Below are positions 1-9,633 of a DNA stretch of 64,000 nt, piece by piece. The first letter of the stretch is position 1. Each line of letters opens with the position of its first letter. The notes beneath the pieces were generated by a model. The model searched no databases. It was not told where the DNA came from and saw only the letters and a list, made by a program, of their open reading frames with translations. Position numbers and translations under genes: made by a program. This DNA comes from Vibrio sp. CB1-14 (GTDB lineage: Bacteria > Pseudomonadota > Gammaproteobacteria > Enterobacterales > Vibrionaceae), in assembly GCF_040412085.2 (NCBI RefSeq), contig NZ_CP115921.1, forward strand, positions 248,001 to 312,000, given 5' to 3'.

Positions 1-402
1 CGCAGCGTCACCCCAGTTCACAGCAGGCGCACCCGTGTCTTGATAGTCTTTGATGAAAGCTTGTGAATCATACATATAGAGAGTAGACGCTGACAGACCT
101 TCACTGTTGATTGCTTCACCTGAGGTATCGACAAATACTTCGCGCTCTTCCAGGTTCAGCGTTGGGTACTTCACAGTCCACGACGCTGCCTTTTGGTAAG
201 AAGGTACGTCTTTGGTCTCAACCTTCGTTCCTTTCGGTGTCACAATCGCCACCGTTCCTAATTTCTCACCCCAATCTAGGGTGCGAACTTGGGACACGCC
301 ATAAGGTGTATCTAGCGTAATTCTCGAACAAGCGCTTGCTGTGCTCACCAAAGCCGAACTTGCTACGGCAGCAATACCTAGCGCAATCACTGTTTTTTTC
401 AT
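1..402 (-). CDS. Linear amide C-N hydrolase (choloylglycine hydrolase / penicillin V acylase family), 5' part
   Basis: The ATG is at 402-400 and the frame stays open to the window edge (134 codons), so the C-terminus is missing. The protein opens with a signal peptide (basic MKK, then an Ala/Val-rich core ending STASA) followed at once by CSRITLDTPYG and a VRTLDW motif. In this Ntn-hydrolase family the Cys exposed by processing is the catalytic nucleophile, and the R-x-L/M-D-W motif follows it. It should be exported to the periplasm and cleave an amide such as a bile-salt, penicillin V or N-acyl homoserine lactone bond; the substrate cannot be read from this fragment. Confidence is high for family, low for substrate. 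Confidence 0.8.
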   Translation of the reverse strand, partial: MKKTVIALGIAAVASSALVSTASACSRITLDTPYGVSQVRTLDWGEKLGTVAIVTPKGTKVETKDVPSYQKAASWTVKYPTLNLEEREVFVDTSGEAINSEGLSASTLYMYDSQAFIKDYQDTGAPAVNWGDAA

Positions 403-647
403 TGTCAGTCACCTTTGTTAACCAAACTCCAGACATCAAACGATAAGATGTCCTCGCTTTTCCGGTAGGGACTTTATGAATTAGTGCTGACTTACTCAAA
501 GCAGTAACTATTTATAAATCGAATACATGGACAACTTTGACTTAAAGAAATTATTTACAATACATTGATAAATAAAGAGTTAAATTTTAATAACTCACTA
601 AGTAAGCAAGGTATTTTGATAGGTATTATCTGGAATTAAGTTGGTAT

Positions 648-676
648 CGGCTCGGGAGTTAGAACCCACCGAGCCT
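648..676 (-). terminator. Hairpin after the RND operon
   Basis: GGCTCGG (649-655) pairs with CCGAGCC (669-675), just beyond the stop of the RND pump gene on the minus strand. The T-tract is weak, so this may also be an mRNA 3' stabiliser. Confidence 0.5.
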
Positions 677-689
677 ATCAAGAAGAGAA

Positions 690-3600
690 TTAGCTGCGCT
701 CAGCAGCAGGTTGTTTTAGCGGGAAGTAAAGCCTTTTCACCTTACGGAACACCCCACCAATATCTTCCAAAATCACATACAAGCATGGCACGGCAATCAA
801 GGTCACTACCGTGGCGTACATAACCGCAAACCCTAGCGCGACGGCCATAGGTTTGACGAACGCAGCTTGCAAACTGGTCTCAAACATAATTGGCAGAACA
901 CCAAAGAAGGTTGTGATTGACGTGAGGGTGATCGCCCTAAACCTGGCACATCCGGCCTCAACAACTGCGGTTTTGGCGCAATCGCAGCGAGCTTTGATTT
1001 GGTTGACGTAATCGGTCATCACCAACGAGTCGTTGATCACTACCCCCGCTGCCGCGATAAGGCCGAACGTCGACATCATCGACATATCCAAACCGTAGAA
1101 ATAGTGCCCCCAGATCGCCCCGGTCAGGCTAAATGGGATAACCGACATGATGATCAGCGGTTGAGCATAACTTTTGAGCGGCACCGCAAGCAGGATATAA
1201 ACCGTAATCATACCCGCAACAAAGAATACAATTTGTTCCGCCGATTGCTTTTGCTGCTCTTCAATCGTACCGCCAAGCTCGGTAGTCACTTCTGGGAACA
1301 TCGCCTTGAGCTCTGGCAGGACATTATCCTCGATGTTCTTCACCGCTTTATCTGGCTCGATAACCGTCTCGTCAATAGAACCGTAGATGTAAACCGTTCT
1401 AAAGCCATTTTCGCGTCGGATTTGGTTGATGCCCGGTTTACTCTCAATTTCCACCACATCGCCGAGCATTACTTTCTTACCCGACGGTGTAGTGATCAAC
1501 GCGTAGCGAAGTGAAGAAAAGGCTTCACGGGTCAGCTTAGGATAACGAACCATCACGCGAACTTCTTCTGTGTTTCTCAACACACGCTGTGCCTCACCAC
1601 CATAAAAGCTACCACCAACCTGCGCCGCAACACTGGCTAGATCCAATCCAAGATCGTAGGCCACAGGTTTTAAAGAAAGCTGTACTTCTCGGCTGCCTGT
1701 ATCCATTGATGAGCTGACATCAAACAGCCCAGTTTGCAATTGCAGCTTGGAAATGAGTTCTCTTCCTGCTTCATTAAGCACCTCCATATCGGGTCCATAA
1801 AGCAGATAACCAAACTCATCACCGTCATCACCACCAGCCACATTGTCATTAATCACAATGGACTTTAGTCCAACGATGGTCGGCAGCTTTTCACGCCAGC
1901 GGCGAGAGAGCTCGAACGCATCAACAGGACGTACTTCCTCATCCACTAGCGGTAAGATGAGCATGCCTTCAGTTCGACTGGTATTAATGGTCATCATGTC
2001 GCGAATGACCGGCATGCCAAATTCATCTTGGATGTCGTTATCAACCGCTTTAACCACTTTCTCCAGAGTCAGCAACGCATCAATAGTTTGCTCATCTGAA
2101 GCATTACTGTTCATTTCAATTCTGATCATAGGGAAATCAGACGGTACTTTCGGGCTTGGAATCATTCTCACATGCCCTGACGTCACCATGGCTGCGCTCA
2201 CTACCAAGATGGCAATGAATCCCGCCATGACCGACCAGCGCCATTCCACACATTGGCTCACTGTACGCTTGTAGGGGCCGTGGACGAACTTAAAGAACGC
2301 GCGGTTAAACCGAGCTCGGTAGCTATTCTCTTTCACTGGTGTGAATCTAGTGTGTGCCAAGTGAGCAGGCAAAATTAGCTTTGATTCAATCAAACTAAAG
2401 ATGAGACAGAAGATAACGACTATCGACAAGCCATAGAAAAACGCTTTCTCGGGGCCGGTTGAGAATAAAAACGGAACGAACACCGCGATGGTGGTTAACA
2501 CACCGAAGGTAGCAGGTGTCGCAACACGCTGAGCACCGCGCACCACGTTAGTCACACCGCCTCCGTTCTTCTCTACCTCGGTGTACACACTCTCACCTAT
2601 GACGATGGCATCATCGACCACGATACCGAGCACCATGATAAAGGCGAACAAAGTAATGATATTGATACTTACGCCAAACAGCGGCATCAACATCACCGCA
2701 CCAAGGAAACAAACCGGCAACCCGACCATTACCCACATTGCTAGGCGAAAACGTAAGAATATAGTGAGCAATACCGCGACCAAAACCGCACCTTGCATCA
2801 AATTCTTGAGCATCATGTCAAGACGAGCGTTGAGGTAATAGGTCATGTCCATCAAGGTATGGATTTGGATCCCATGCGGCAAAGTTTGGTTGCGAGCTTC
2901 TATGTAGCGCTGAACCGTTTCTGCTACCGGTACCATGTTCTGAGTTTTGGTGGCTTTTACCGTGAGATAAATACCATTCTCACCCGAGAACTTAAAGTAA
3001 TGCTGTCCTTCGGTAAACTCATCTTTGATGGTGGCTATATCACCGAGCAACACTTTCGAGCCATTAGCACCGAGTTTGACAGGGATTTGGCGGAACTCAT
3101 AGCCGTCGTAGTACTGGTTTTCAATACGAATAGAAACCAAGCCAGTATTGGTTCGCACTTGCCCTGCTGAGAAATTGGCGGAGTATTTTTGAATCGCCGA
3201 CACCACATCGTCCAGCGTGAGATCATAGGTACGAAGCTCATCAGGGTGAATCTCAATGCCGATTTCATCCGGCGGCGAACTAACTTCGACCAACGACACA
3301 TCACTCAGTTGCAGTAACTCTTTCTCGACTTGTTTAGAAATGGTTTTGAGTTCGGTCAACGAAGTATTGCCCGACAGCACCATGCCAATTACATCTTGTT
3401 TAAACTCGATTTGCGTGACTTTTATCGGCTCCATTGCCCTTGGGAAACTGGCAATGCCGTCAACACGCTGCTTAACCCTGTCGAGTACCTCGGGAAGATC
3501 CGCCTTAGTATCGATTTCCAGCGTAACTTGACCACCACCGCGATACGCATCCGTGACTGCTTTTTTAATTTCGGTGACATCCTTGAGTGACTCTTCCACT

Positions 3601-3815
3601 TTAATAAGGATGGTTTCTTCGATCTCCTGCGCAGACACACCCGGGTAGGACGCGGTCACACGAATGTAGTTAATTTCAAAGTTGGGGAACATTTGGCGCT
3701 GGATCAGAAAGTAACTGACCGTACCCATAATGAGTACAAACGCCATCAACAAGTTGGCTGCCACCGAATTGTTGGCGAACAGAGCAATTATACCGCGCTG
3801 GGTCGAGTTACTCAC
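690..3815 (-). CDS. RND efflux pump inner-membrane transporter (AcrB/MexB-type)
   Basis: This is an inner-membrane proton/drug antiporter subunit that would work with the upstream adaptor and a TolC-type outer-membrane channel not encoded here. About 1041 residues is the usual length. The sequence shows a first membrane helix near residues 10-35, a long periplasmic loop, a helix cluster containing VVDDAIVIGESVYTE (the paired Asp of the TM4 proton relay), a second periplasmic loop and a second cluster near the C-terminus. I place the start at GTG 3815 (protein VSNSTQRG), because AGGAGAG lies just upstream; a longer frame reaches ATG 3842. The gene overlaps the adaptor stop by 8 bases, suggesting translational coupling. 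Substrate unknown. Confidence 0.88.
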   Translation of the reverse strand: MSNSTQRGIIALFANNSVAANLLMAFVLIMGTVSYFLIQRQMFPNFEINYIRVTASYPGVSAQEIEETILIKVEESLKDVTEIKKAVTDAYRGGGQVTLEIDTKADLPEVLDRVKQRVDGIASFPRAMEPIKVTQIEFKQDVIGMVLSGNTSLTELKTISKQVEKELLQLSDVSLVEVSSPPDEIGIEIHPDELRTYDLTLDDVVSAIQKYSANFSAGQVRTNTGLVSIRIENQYYDGYEFRQIPVKLGANGSKVLLGDIATIKDEFTEGQHYFKFSGENGIYLTVKATKTQNMVPVAETVQRYIEARNQTLPHGIQIHTLMDMTYYLNARLDMMLKNLMQGAVLVAVLLTIFLRFRLAMWVMVGLPVCFLGAVMLMPLFGVSINIITLFAFIMVLGIVVDDAIVIGESVYTEVEKNGGGVTNVVRGAQRVATPATFGVLTTIAVFVPFLFSTGPEKAFFYGLSIVVIFCLIFSLIESKLILPAHLAHTRFTPVKENSYRARFNRAFFKFVHGPYKRTVSQCVEWRWSVMAGFIAILVVSAAMVTSGHVRMIPSPKVPSDFPMIRIEMNSNASDEQTIDALLTLEKVVKAVDNDIQDEFGMPVIRDMMTINTSRTEGMLILPLVDEEVRPVDAFELSRRWREKLPTIVGLKSIVINDNVAGGDDGDEFGYLLYGPDMEVLNEAGRELISKLQLQTGLFDVSSSMDTGSREVQLSLKPVAYDLGLDLASVAAQVGGSFYGGEAQRVLRNTEEVRVMVRYPKLTREAFSSLRYALITTPSGKKVMLGDVVEIESKPGINQIRRENGFRTVYIYGSIDETVIEPDKAVKNIEDNVLPELKAMFPEVTTELGGTIEEQQKQSAEQIVFFVAGMITVYILLAVPLKSYAQPLIIMSVIPFSLTGAIWGHYFYGLDMSMMSTFGLIAAAGVVINDSLVMTDYVNQIKARCDCAKTAVVEAGCARFRAITLTSITTFFGVLPIMFETSLQAAFVKPMAVALGFAVMYATVVTLIAVPCLYVILEDIGGVFRKVKRLYFPLKQPAAERS

Positions 3816-4974
3816 TGGTCTCTCCTTGCTGCGCCAACACATCTGCTTCGTCGTTGACCCGAATGACGGTCATACCAATCTGCGGAAACTCTGGTACCGT
3901 CAATACCAGCTCGTCACCGTTTTCAATGCCTGAATCGATAAAGAAGTTGGCCTGCTCCTCACGAAGCACATGTACAGGCTTTGGAATCAGTTTATCTTCT
4001 GGATCCACGACCCACACTCGCTCATCTATAACAAGCTCTTGAGGCACTTGAAATAAGTTATCGACTGTTCGGCCATTAAACTGGACTTCAACATAAGAGC
4101 CAAACGGCAGTGGGGTCAGATTCGATTTAAGGCCATAAGGGTCATCAATACGAATCACCATGTTCACCATGCGTGTAGCACTATCTACCACCCCCAAGTC
4201 ACGAACAATTTGACCTTCTCGAATCGCCTCAATACGACCTTTAGCAATGATCTCAGCGCTGACGCCCACGATGTCTTTCGGTAAGAATGGCGCGTCGAAT
4301 CCAGCGATCGGCACCATGACTTCTGCGTGTTCAATGTTATTGATTTCCGCTACCTGAGAGCCTGCGGTAATGTACTGACCAACACCGATATTACGAGACA
4401 CCACTAATGCATCGTAAGGCGCTTCAACTTCAGTATTTTCTAGGTCGCGATTGGCACGACGCAGCCCTGCTTGCGCTGATTTCACACGGGCTTCTGCACT
4501 TAATACTTGTGGGATACGAAGATAAAGATCCGATACTTGAGTATCTTTGATTTTCTTAGCTTGGCGCTCTGCAACTTTCGCTTTGGCACGCTCTTCGATG
4601 AGAGTAGCTTGAGCTTGGGCAAGTTCTGCTTGAGCTTGCAGAACCGCGGCTTGATAGTCATCTTTCTCGATGGTGAACAGAACTTCACCGCGTTTAACCA
4701 CCCCGCCTGAAAGGAAGTTATGGTGCCAGCTGGTCACTTCACCTGAAACTTGTGTAGACAATGCTGTACGCTCTAAAGGTACGACTTCACCGAAACTCGA
4801 AATCTGCACTTGATGAGTCTGCGCTTGCAAAATTTGGGTTTTGACACGAGGTGTGGTGTCGAGCGTTTTTTCTGTCTCAACTTCTGGTGCAGTCTTTTGA
4901 ACTAAGAAGTAACCGCCACCCGCCACGCCTAAGATTGCGAAGGGGAGTATCCATTTAATACTGCGCTTGAACAT
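3808..4974 (-). CDS. RND periplasmic adaptor (membrane fusion protein, HlyD/AcrA-like)
   Basis: First gene of the efflux operon, 388 residues. It has an N-terminal membrane anchor (ILPFAILGVAGGGYFLV), a barrel-sandwich segment around ALSTQVSGEVTSWHHNFLSGG, an Ala/Gln/Lys-rich alpha-hairpin coiled coil at about residues 105-170, the second lipoyl half (VEAPYDALVVSRNIGVGQYI) and a beta-barrel C-terminus. This is the standard adaptor layout linking the RND pump to the outer-membrane channel. Its stop codon overlaps the pump's GTG start. No regulator or outer-membrane factor is adjacent, so the operon probably borrows a TolC encoded elsewhere. Confidence 0.88.
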   Translation of the reverse strand: MFKRSIKWILPFAILGVAGGGYFLVQKTAPEVETEKTLDTTPRVKTQILQAQTHQVQISSFGEVVPLERTALSTQVSGEVTSWHHNFLSGGVVKRGEVLFTIEKDDYQAAVLQAQAELAQAQATLIEERAKAKVAERQAKKIKDTQVSDLYLRIPQVLSAEARVKSAQAGLRRANRDLENTEVEAPYDALVVSRNIGVGQYITAGSQVAEINNIEHAEVMVPIAGFDAPFLPKDIVGVSAEIIAKGRIEAIREGQIVRDLGVVDSATRMVNMVIRIDDPYGLKSNLTPLPFGSYVEVQFNGRTVDNLFQVPQELVIDERVWVVDPEDKLIPKPVHVLREEQANFFIDSGIENGDELVLTVPEFPQIGMTVIRVNDEADVLAQQGETSE

Positions 4975-5188
4975 AATGTCCCTTATAGTGTTCTTTAGTC
5001 AACGTACCTCAATAACTGTACGCTTGAGGTTTATAACCATTGTACGCATATTAATTGATATAAACTGTAAGGTTTCATCATCTTTTTTGACTCACATCGA
5101 CTTCTTACCAATACAGTAATTGACATGCAAAGTGTGACATTTCCTTTCTGACCCAAAACAAAGTGCCCCTATTCCCCAAAAACAGAAA

Positions 5189-5209
5189 ATCCCCGCGTGA
5201 AGCGAGGAT
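5189..5209 (-). terminator. Terminator after phhB
   Basis: ATCCCCGC (5189-5196) pairs with GCGAGGAT (5202-5209) with one wobble. Read on the minus strand it is followed by TTTTC. It lies just after the phhB stop. Confidence 0.6.
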
Positions 5210-5230
5210 CTTGTATTGAAGATATGGAGT

Positions 5231-5566
5231 TTACTGAGCGATAAAACCGTCACATTTGGCTGCACAGATAAAATCGTTTTGATGCAACCCTTTAATAGAG
5301 TGACTCCACCAAGTCACTGTCACCTTGCCCCACTCCAGCGTGATTGTTGGGTGATGGAACTCTTCTTCGGCCAGCTCCGCCACTTGGTTTGAAAACGCCC
5401 AAGCGAGCTTAAAGTTCTTAAACTTATAATGCTTCTCAAGTTGCGGGATACCATCACGCTCTATAATTTGCCAATCATTAAGCTCTGTTAGTAACTGCTG
5501 TTGTTCATCCTTACCCAGTGCAATTGCATCACTGCTGCAGGCTTCGCAGCGTAGTTCATTAAGCAT
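5231..5566 (-). CDS. phhB: Pterin-4a-carbinolamine dehydratase
   Basis: It recycles the 4a-hydroxy-tetrahydropterin made by phenylalanine hydroxylase, supporting cofactor turnover in the cytoplasm. The 111-residue length is normal, and the family signature is visible as [19 protein letters not shown] with the following His and the later Asp (HQNDF). The gene overlaps the end of phhA by 8 bases, so the two are surely one operon. A terminator follows. The N-terminal CEAC pair is not part of the catalytic motif. Confidence 0.93.
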   Translation of the reverse strand: MLNELRCEACSSDAIALGKDEQQQLLTELNDWQIIERDGIPQLEKHYKFKNFKLAWAFSNQVAELAEEEFHHPTITLEWGKVTVTWWSHSIKGLHQNDFICAAKCDGFIAQ

Positions 5567-6350
5567 GTGTCATGTCCTTTGGTTCAAAAAGTGGAGGAAG
5601 TAAGCCCGATTCCATCGCTCGTGCGACGTCTTGACTCAAGTCCTGTTGTTTTAGTTCATACAGCTGGCGAATGTCGTCCAGCACAAAGTAAGTCGGCTGC
5701 ATAATGTCGATTCGATATGGCGTTCTTAACACGTTATCGACACTAAAGGCTTGGCGTAGCGGCCTTTCGTCATCAAGTGCATACAGAGTCTCACCCGGAG
5801 ATGATAAAATACCGCCCCCGTAAATTTTTAAATCGCCGTTTTGCTCAACAAGACCAAACTCGACGGTAAACCAATACAATCTCGCCAGGTAGACTCTCTG
5901 CTTGCTGCTCGCTTGATAGCCAAGTTTTCCATAATGCTGGGTAAACTCGGCGAAATCAGGATCGGTCAGCATAGCGCAGTGCCCGAAGATTTCATGGAAA
6001 AAATCTGGCTCCTGAAGGTAGTCAAACTCTTCTCGAGAACGTAAAAACGTCGCCACAGGGAACTTTCGTGACGCTAACAGCTCGAAGAAGCGATCAAAGT
6101 CGATCAGCGCTGGAACAGGCTCCACTTGCCAGCCAGTCTCACGCTGCAACACGCTGTTAATTTCAGTTAGCTGAGGCGCTCTATCCAGCGGTAAATCAAG
6201 CAGTTCAAGTCCGCGCAAGTACTCTTTGCACGCTCTGTCTTTGACTAAATCCAGTTGGCGTTCAACAAGATCATGCCAAATGCGGTTTTCTTCTTCGCTC
6301 CAATCGATTAATCCCTGCTCATTCACAGGGTTAGATACATACTGAGCCAT
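5559..6350 (-). CDS. phhA: Phenylalanine 4-monooxygenase
   Basis: It hydroxylates L-phenylalanine to L-tyrosine using O2, non-haem iron and tetrahydropterin. At 263 residues it is a normal monomeric bacterial enzyme without the regulatory ACT domain of animal forms. The iron ligands are visible in [12 protein letters not shown] (two His) and the later Glu in [10 protein letters not shown]. It is the first gene of the phhAB operon. A TyrR-type palindrome lies about 90 bases upstream of its start, in the region shared with the divergent acetoacetate-CoA ligase, which would take up the acetoacetate from complete tyrosine breakdown. Homogentisate-pathway genes are not in the window. Confidence 0.95.
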   Translation of the reverse strand: MAQYVSNPVNEQGLIDWSEEENRIWHDLVERQLDLVKDRACKEYLRGLELLDLPLDRAPQLTEINSVLQRETGWQVEPVPALIDFDRFFELLASRKFPVATFLRSREEFDYLQEPDFFHEIFGHCAMLTDPDFAEFTQHYGKLGYQASSKQRVYLARLYWFTVEFGLVEQNGDLKIYGGGILSSPGETLYALDDERPLRQAFSVDNVLRTPYRIDIMQPTYFVLDDIRQLYELKQQDLSQDVARAMESGLLPPLFEPKDMTHA

Positions 6351-6440
6351 GCCATTTCCCTTAACAAACTCTTTACATTAAGCCTATGTGTTTGGTTTTG
6401 GCCTGACAATAACCTCTCTAAATGACACTCGCACTTCGCG

Positions 6441-6458
6441 TGTAACATAAATTTTACA
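6441..6458. promoter_or_regulatory. TyrR/PhhR-type box
   Basis: TGTAAC-ATAAAT-TTTACA matches the TyrR consensus TGTAAA-N6-TTTACA at 11 of 12 arm positions. It sits between phhA and the acetoacetate-CoA ligase gene. The regulator is not encoded here. Confidence 0.7.
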
Positions 6459-6574
6459 TATGTGTATTTTTAACTTTAAATTCAATTAATTGAATTTGGC
6501 CGCTAAGTTTGACTAGCCCACCGAAAGCAACAAAAATTAAACTCATAATAATATCAAGGACGAGTGTATCAATA

Positions 6575-8599
6575 ATGTTAACAAAGCCTACTTCCTCTCA
6601 AGCTCTATGGACACCTAACGCGACTCGCGCTGCTCACTGTCATATACAGCGATTCATCAATGAACTCGTTGCAGACAAACCCGCCTTAAACATTTCTGAC
6701 TATCAACAGTTGCATCAATGGACACTAGATAATCCAGAGCATTTTTGGCAACGAGTATGGGATTTTTGCGGCGTTGTGGGCTCGAAACAAGGTCAAACGA
6801 CCCAGCTTGGGGAGGCGGTATGGAGTGATGTCGTACCCGCGAGAGACACTGTCTGGTTTCCTGAGGCGAAGCTGAATTATGCAGAAAATCTACTCGATTA
6901 TGGGAGTAAAAACCCTGAAAAGGTCGCTATTTTATTTCAAAACGAGCAAGGCCATGTTGAGCAATACACTTGGAAGCTGCTCCTTGAGCACGTGTCCATC
7001 ATGCAGCAGTGGCTTCAAAGCATCAACGTAGCAGAAGGCGATGTCGTGGCTGGCTATCTCCCCCACTCTCCCTATGCCGTGATTGCTATGCTCTCAGCGA
7101 CCAGTCTAGGTGCTATTTGGACATCGACCTCGCCGGATTTTGGCGCGGAAAGCGTTATTGAGCGATTTGAACAAGTGAAACCCAAGGTGCTGTTTTGCGT
7201 GGATGGGTACCAATTTGGCGGTAAATCGTTCTCCATGACAGATAAGAACAGCGCCATCTCAAATGCAATTGAATCTGTTAGCCACGTTTGCACTGTGGGA
7301 TACCAGCACCTCGGTCAGAGCGACCCCTCAATAGCGACCTGTTCTCAAATCAATACCGACAATGCCATCAATATCGAATGGGAATCCGTCATTGGTGACT
7401 TTCAAAGTGAACCTGTTCACTTTCATCGCGTTCCGTTTAACTCTCCTTTGTTCATCCTCTATTCGTCCGGAACAACGGGTAAGCCTAAGTGCATTGTTCA
7501 TTCTGTTGGCGGCATTACCTTAAATCATCTTAAAGAACATCAGCTACATTGTGATGTACGAGCTGACGATCGGGTGTTCTATTACACCACTTGTGGTTGG
7601 ATGATGTGGAACTGGCATGTTTCAGCGCTAGCAAGTGGGGCAAGCTTGGTTATTTATGATGGCAATCCTGTTTACCCCACGGAAAACGTACTATGGGAAC
7701 TGGCCAGTCGCACGTCAGTAACCTTGTTTGGTACTGCCGCTAAGTATCTGGAAGCGATAGAAAAAAACGGCTTTATCCCTAGTGAGAAGTTTGCACTTAC
7801 CCACCTTAGAACCCTTTGCTCTACAGGCTCTGTTTTGTATCCAGAGCAATTTGATTATGTTTATCAAGCCATCAAATCAGATCTTCATTTAGCCTCTATT
7901 TCAGGTGGAACCGATATTTGCGGCTGCTTTGTGCTTGGCAATCCTATATCCCCTGTTTATCGCGGTGAATGCCAAGCCGCTGGTTTAGGCTTGGATGTGC
8001 AAGTCTTTAATACCAATGGCGAATCTGTCATAGAGCAGCGTGGTGAGCTGGTTTGCCTTAACAGTTTCCCAAACCAGCCTATTGGCTTTTGGAATGACGA
8101 TGGTGAACGTTACCACAACGCTTACTGGGCAGACTTCGCGCGCTGCTGGAGTCATGGCGATGATGTCTTGATGACTTCACACGGTGGTATGCGCTTTTTT
8201 GGGCGCAGTGACGCAATACTAAATCCAGGAGGTGTACGCATTGGTACCGCTGAGATCTATCAGCAGGTCAATCAGCTCGATGGCATTATAGACTCTATCG
8301 CAGTAGGCAGAACGCATCTCAGTGATGAAAAGATTGTTCTATTCGTGCAGCTTTCCCCGTCCACTGTGCTGGATGATAATTTACAGCATGCCATCAAACA
8401 GCAACTGAAAACGCAATGCTCACCGCGCCATGTACCATCAGAAATCTACGCCATCAGTGAGATCCCCAAAACCAAATCTGGGAAGTTGGTAGAGCTAGCA
8501 GTAAAACAGGTGTTACACGGCCAAGAAATAAAGAACAAAGGGGCGATCGCAAACCCGCACGTCCTTGATGAGGTCGCGCAGTTCGCTCACACTGTATAA
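6575..8599 (+). CDS. Acetoacetate-CoA ligase
   Basis: This ATP-dependent enzyme activates acetoacetate to acetoacetyl-CoA via an acyl-adenylate. The protein (674 residues from ATG 6575) has the family's own N-terminal region (LWTPNATRAAHCHI), the P-loop-like adenylation motif LYSSGTTGKPKCIVHS, the TTCGWMMWNW segment typical of acetoacetate ligases, and the C-terminal catalytic Lys in PKTKSGKLVELA. I prefer ATG 6575 because AAGGA precedes it and the upstream TTG extension is low-complexity. It is divergent from phhAB across a shared TyrR-type box, suggesting it salvages acetoacetate from aromatic amino acid catabolism. Confidence 0.9.
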   Translation: MLTKPTSSQALWTPNATRAAHCHIQRFINELVADKPALNISDYQQLHQWTLDNPEHFWQRVWDFCGVVGSKQGQTTQLGEAVWSDVVPARDTVWFPEAKLNYAENLLDYGSKNPEKVAILFQNEQGHVEQYTWKLLLEHVSIMQQWLQSINVAEGDVVAGYLPHSPYAVIAMLSATSLGAIWTSTSPDFGAESVIERFEQVKPKVLFCVDGYQFGGKSFSMTDKNSAISNAIESVSHVCTVGYQHLGQSDPSIATCSQINTDNAINIEWESVIGDFQSEPVHFHRVPFNSPLFILYSSGTTGKPKCIVHSVGGITLNHLKEHQLHCDVRADDRVFYYTTCGWMMWNWHVSALASGASLVIYDGNPVYPTENVLWELASRTSVTLFGTAAKYLEAIEKNGFIPSEKFALTHLRTLCSTGSVLYPEQFDYVYQAIKSDLHLASISGGTDICGCFVLGNPISPVYRGECQAAGLGLDVQVFNTNGESVIEQRGELVCLNSFPNQPIGFWNDDGERYHNAYWADFARCWSHGDDVLMTSHGGMRFFGRSDAILNPGGVRIGTAEIYQQVNQLDGIIDSIAVGRTHLSDEKIVLFVQLSPSTVLDDNLQHAIKQQLKTQCSPRHVPSEIYAISEIPKTKSGKLVELAVKQVLHGQEIKNKGAIANPHVLDEVAQFAHTV

Positions 8600-8804
8600 C
8601 TGTCAACTCTCTGAATACACGACGCTTTACCAAGCTTCAACGCCGGTAAAGCGCCTTGTTCATCTACATGAACCGATTCTGAACTCTCCACTCATTCTTC
8701 ATTCAGTGCCACTCCCTGATACTGGCTTCATCAACTGGCCGCACCATCTAACCAAGCTAACCAAGCGGCCTTTATCGATGGAACTATTGAACGAAAGGAA
8801 CAGA

Positions 8805-9536
8805 ATGATGAAATCACTTAGCGTAGTAGTTATCACCCTTAATGAAGAAAAACGTATCGCTCGCTTGCTCAGCGATCTTAGCTGTCAAACTTATCAAGAC
8901 TTTGAAGTAATCGTTGTCGATTCAAATAGCGATGACCTGACTTGTGAAGTGGCCAGTAAATATCAAGCTTCGTTACCGAGCCTAACCGTACATCAAATGT
9001 CTCAGCGTGGCGTGAGCTTAGGTCGCAACACCGGTGCGGAGCTAGCGAAACATGAACGTTTGCTATTTTTGGACGCTGATGTTCGTCTCGACAAAGATTT
9101 CCTCCAAAAGGCCATCGACAAACTCGAACAAGAGAAGCTTGAGGTCGCTGGTGTCTATATGGGTTCACGCAACTTAGCACCTGCTTACAAAGTTGGCTAT
9201 GGCCTATTCAATGCTGGATTGTTTACCACGCAATTTTTCTTCCCAACTGCTGTTGGAGCATGCATTTTTTCAACCAAACGTGTTCACCAAGAGATCGGTG
9301 GGTTTGACGAAGAAATCGTGCTTTGTGAAGACTGCCACTACGTCAAAAAAGCGTCCAGAACCTGGCGTTTTCGATTTCTACCGATCAGCTTTCAGTTTGA
9401 TCCGCGCCGCCTCGAGCAAGATGGTTTCTTCAAAATGGGTTTTACCTACCTAAAAGCCAATGTTCGCCGATTCCTATTTGGTGAAATGCGCAACAACGAA
9501 ATGGAATACCAGTTTGGCCATTATCAGAAGCAGTAG
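8805..9536 (+). CDS. Family 2 glycosyltransferase
   Basis: A GT-A fold transferase of about 243 residues. It starts LSVVVITLNEEKRIARLL and carries VIVVDSNSDD and the metal-binding region LLFLDADVRL, then EIGGFDEEIVLCEDCHY, a typical acceptor-side motif. AAGGA just before the double ATG at 8805/8808 fixes the start; the open frame extends further upstream without a ribosome site. No clear membrane helix. It stands about 100 bases before the DedA-LssY gene and may be co-transcribed, suggesting envelope lipid or glycan work, but the donor and acceptor are unknown. Confidence 0.85.
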   Translation: MMKSLSVVVITLNEEKRIARLLSDLSCQTYQDFEVIVVDSNSDDLTCEVASKYQASLPSLTVHQMSQRGVSLGRNTGAELAKHERLLFLDADVRLDKDFLQKAIDKLEQEKLEVAGVYMGSRNLAPAYKVGYGLFNAGLFTTQFFFPTAVGACIFSTKRVHQEIGGFDEEIVLCEDCHYVKKASRTWRFRFLPISFQFDPRRLEQDGFFKMGFTYLKANVRRFLFGEMRNNEMEYQFGHYQKQ

Positions 9537-9633
9537 GCCAAAAACAGTAAGACACATCAGTAATGCTAGAGCAGCAAAGAAAGGTAAGTACAGCACAACA
9601 GGTCGCTGGAGATAAAGTAGATAGGGATTGGGT

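Noticed and set aside
266..499. Minus-strand ORF of 77 codons overlapping the start of the Ntn hydrolase
   Set aside because: It lies in another frame of the hydrolase 5' end and lacks a ribosome site or motif.
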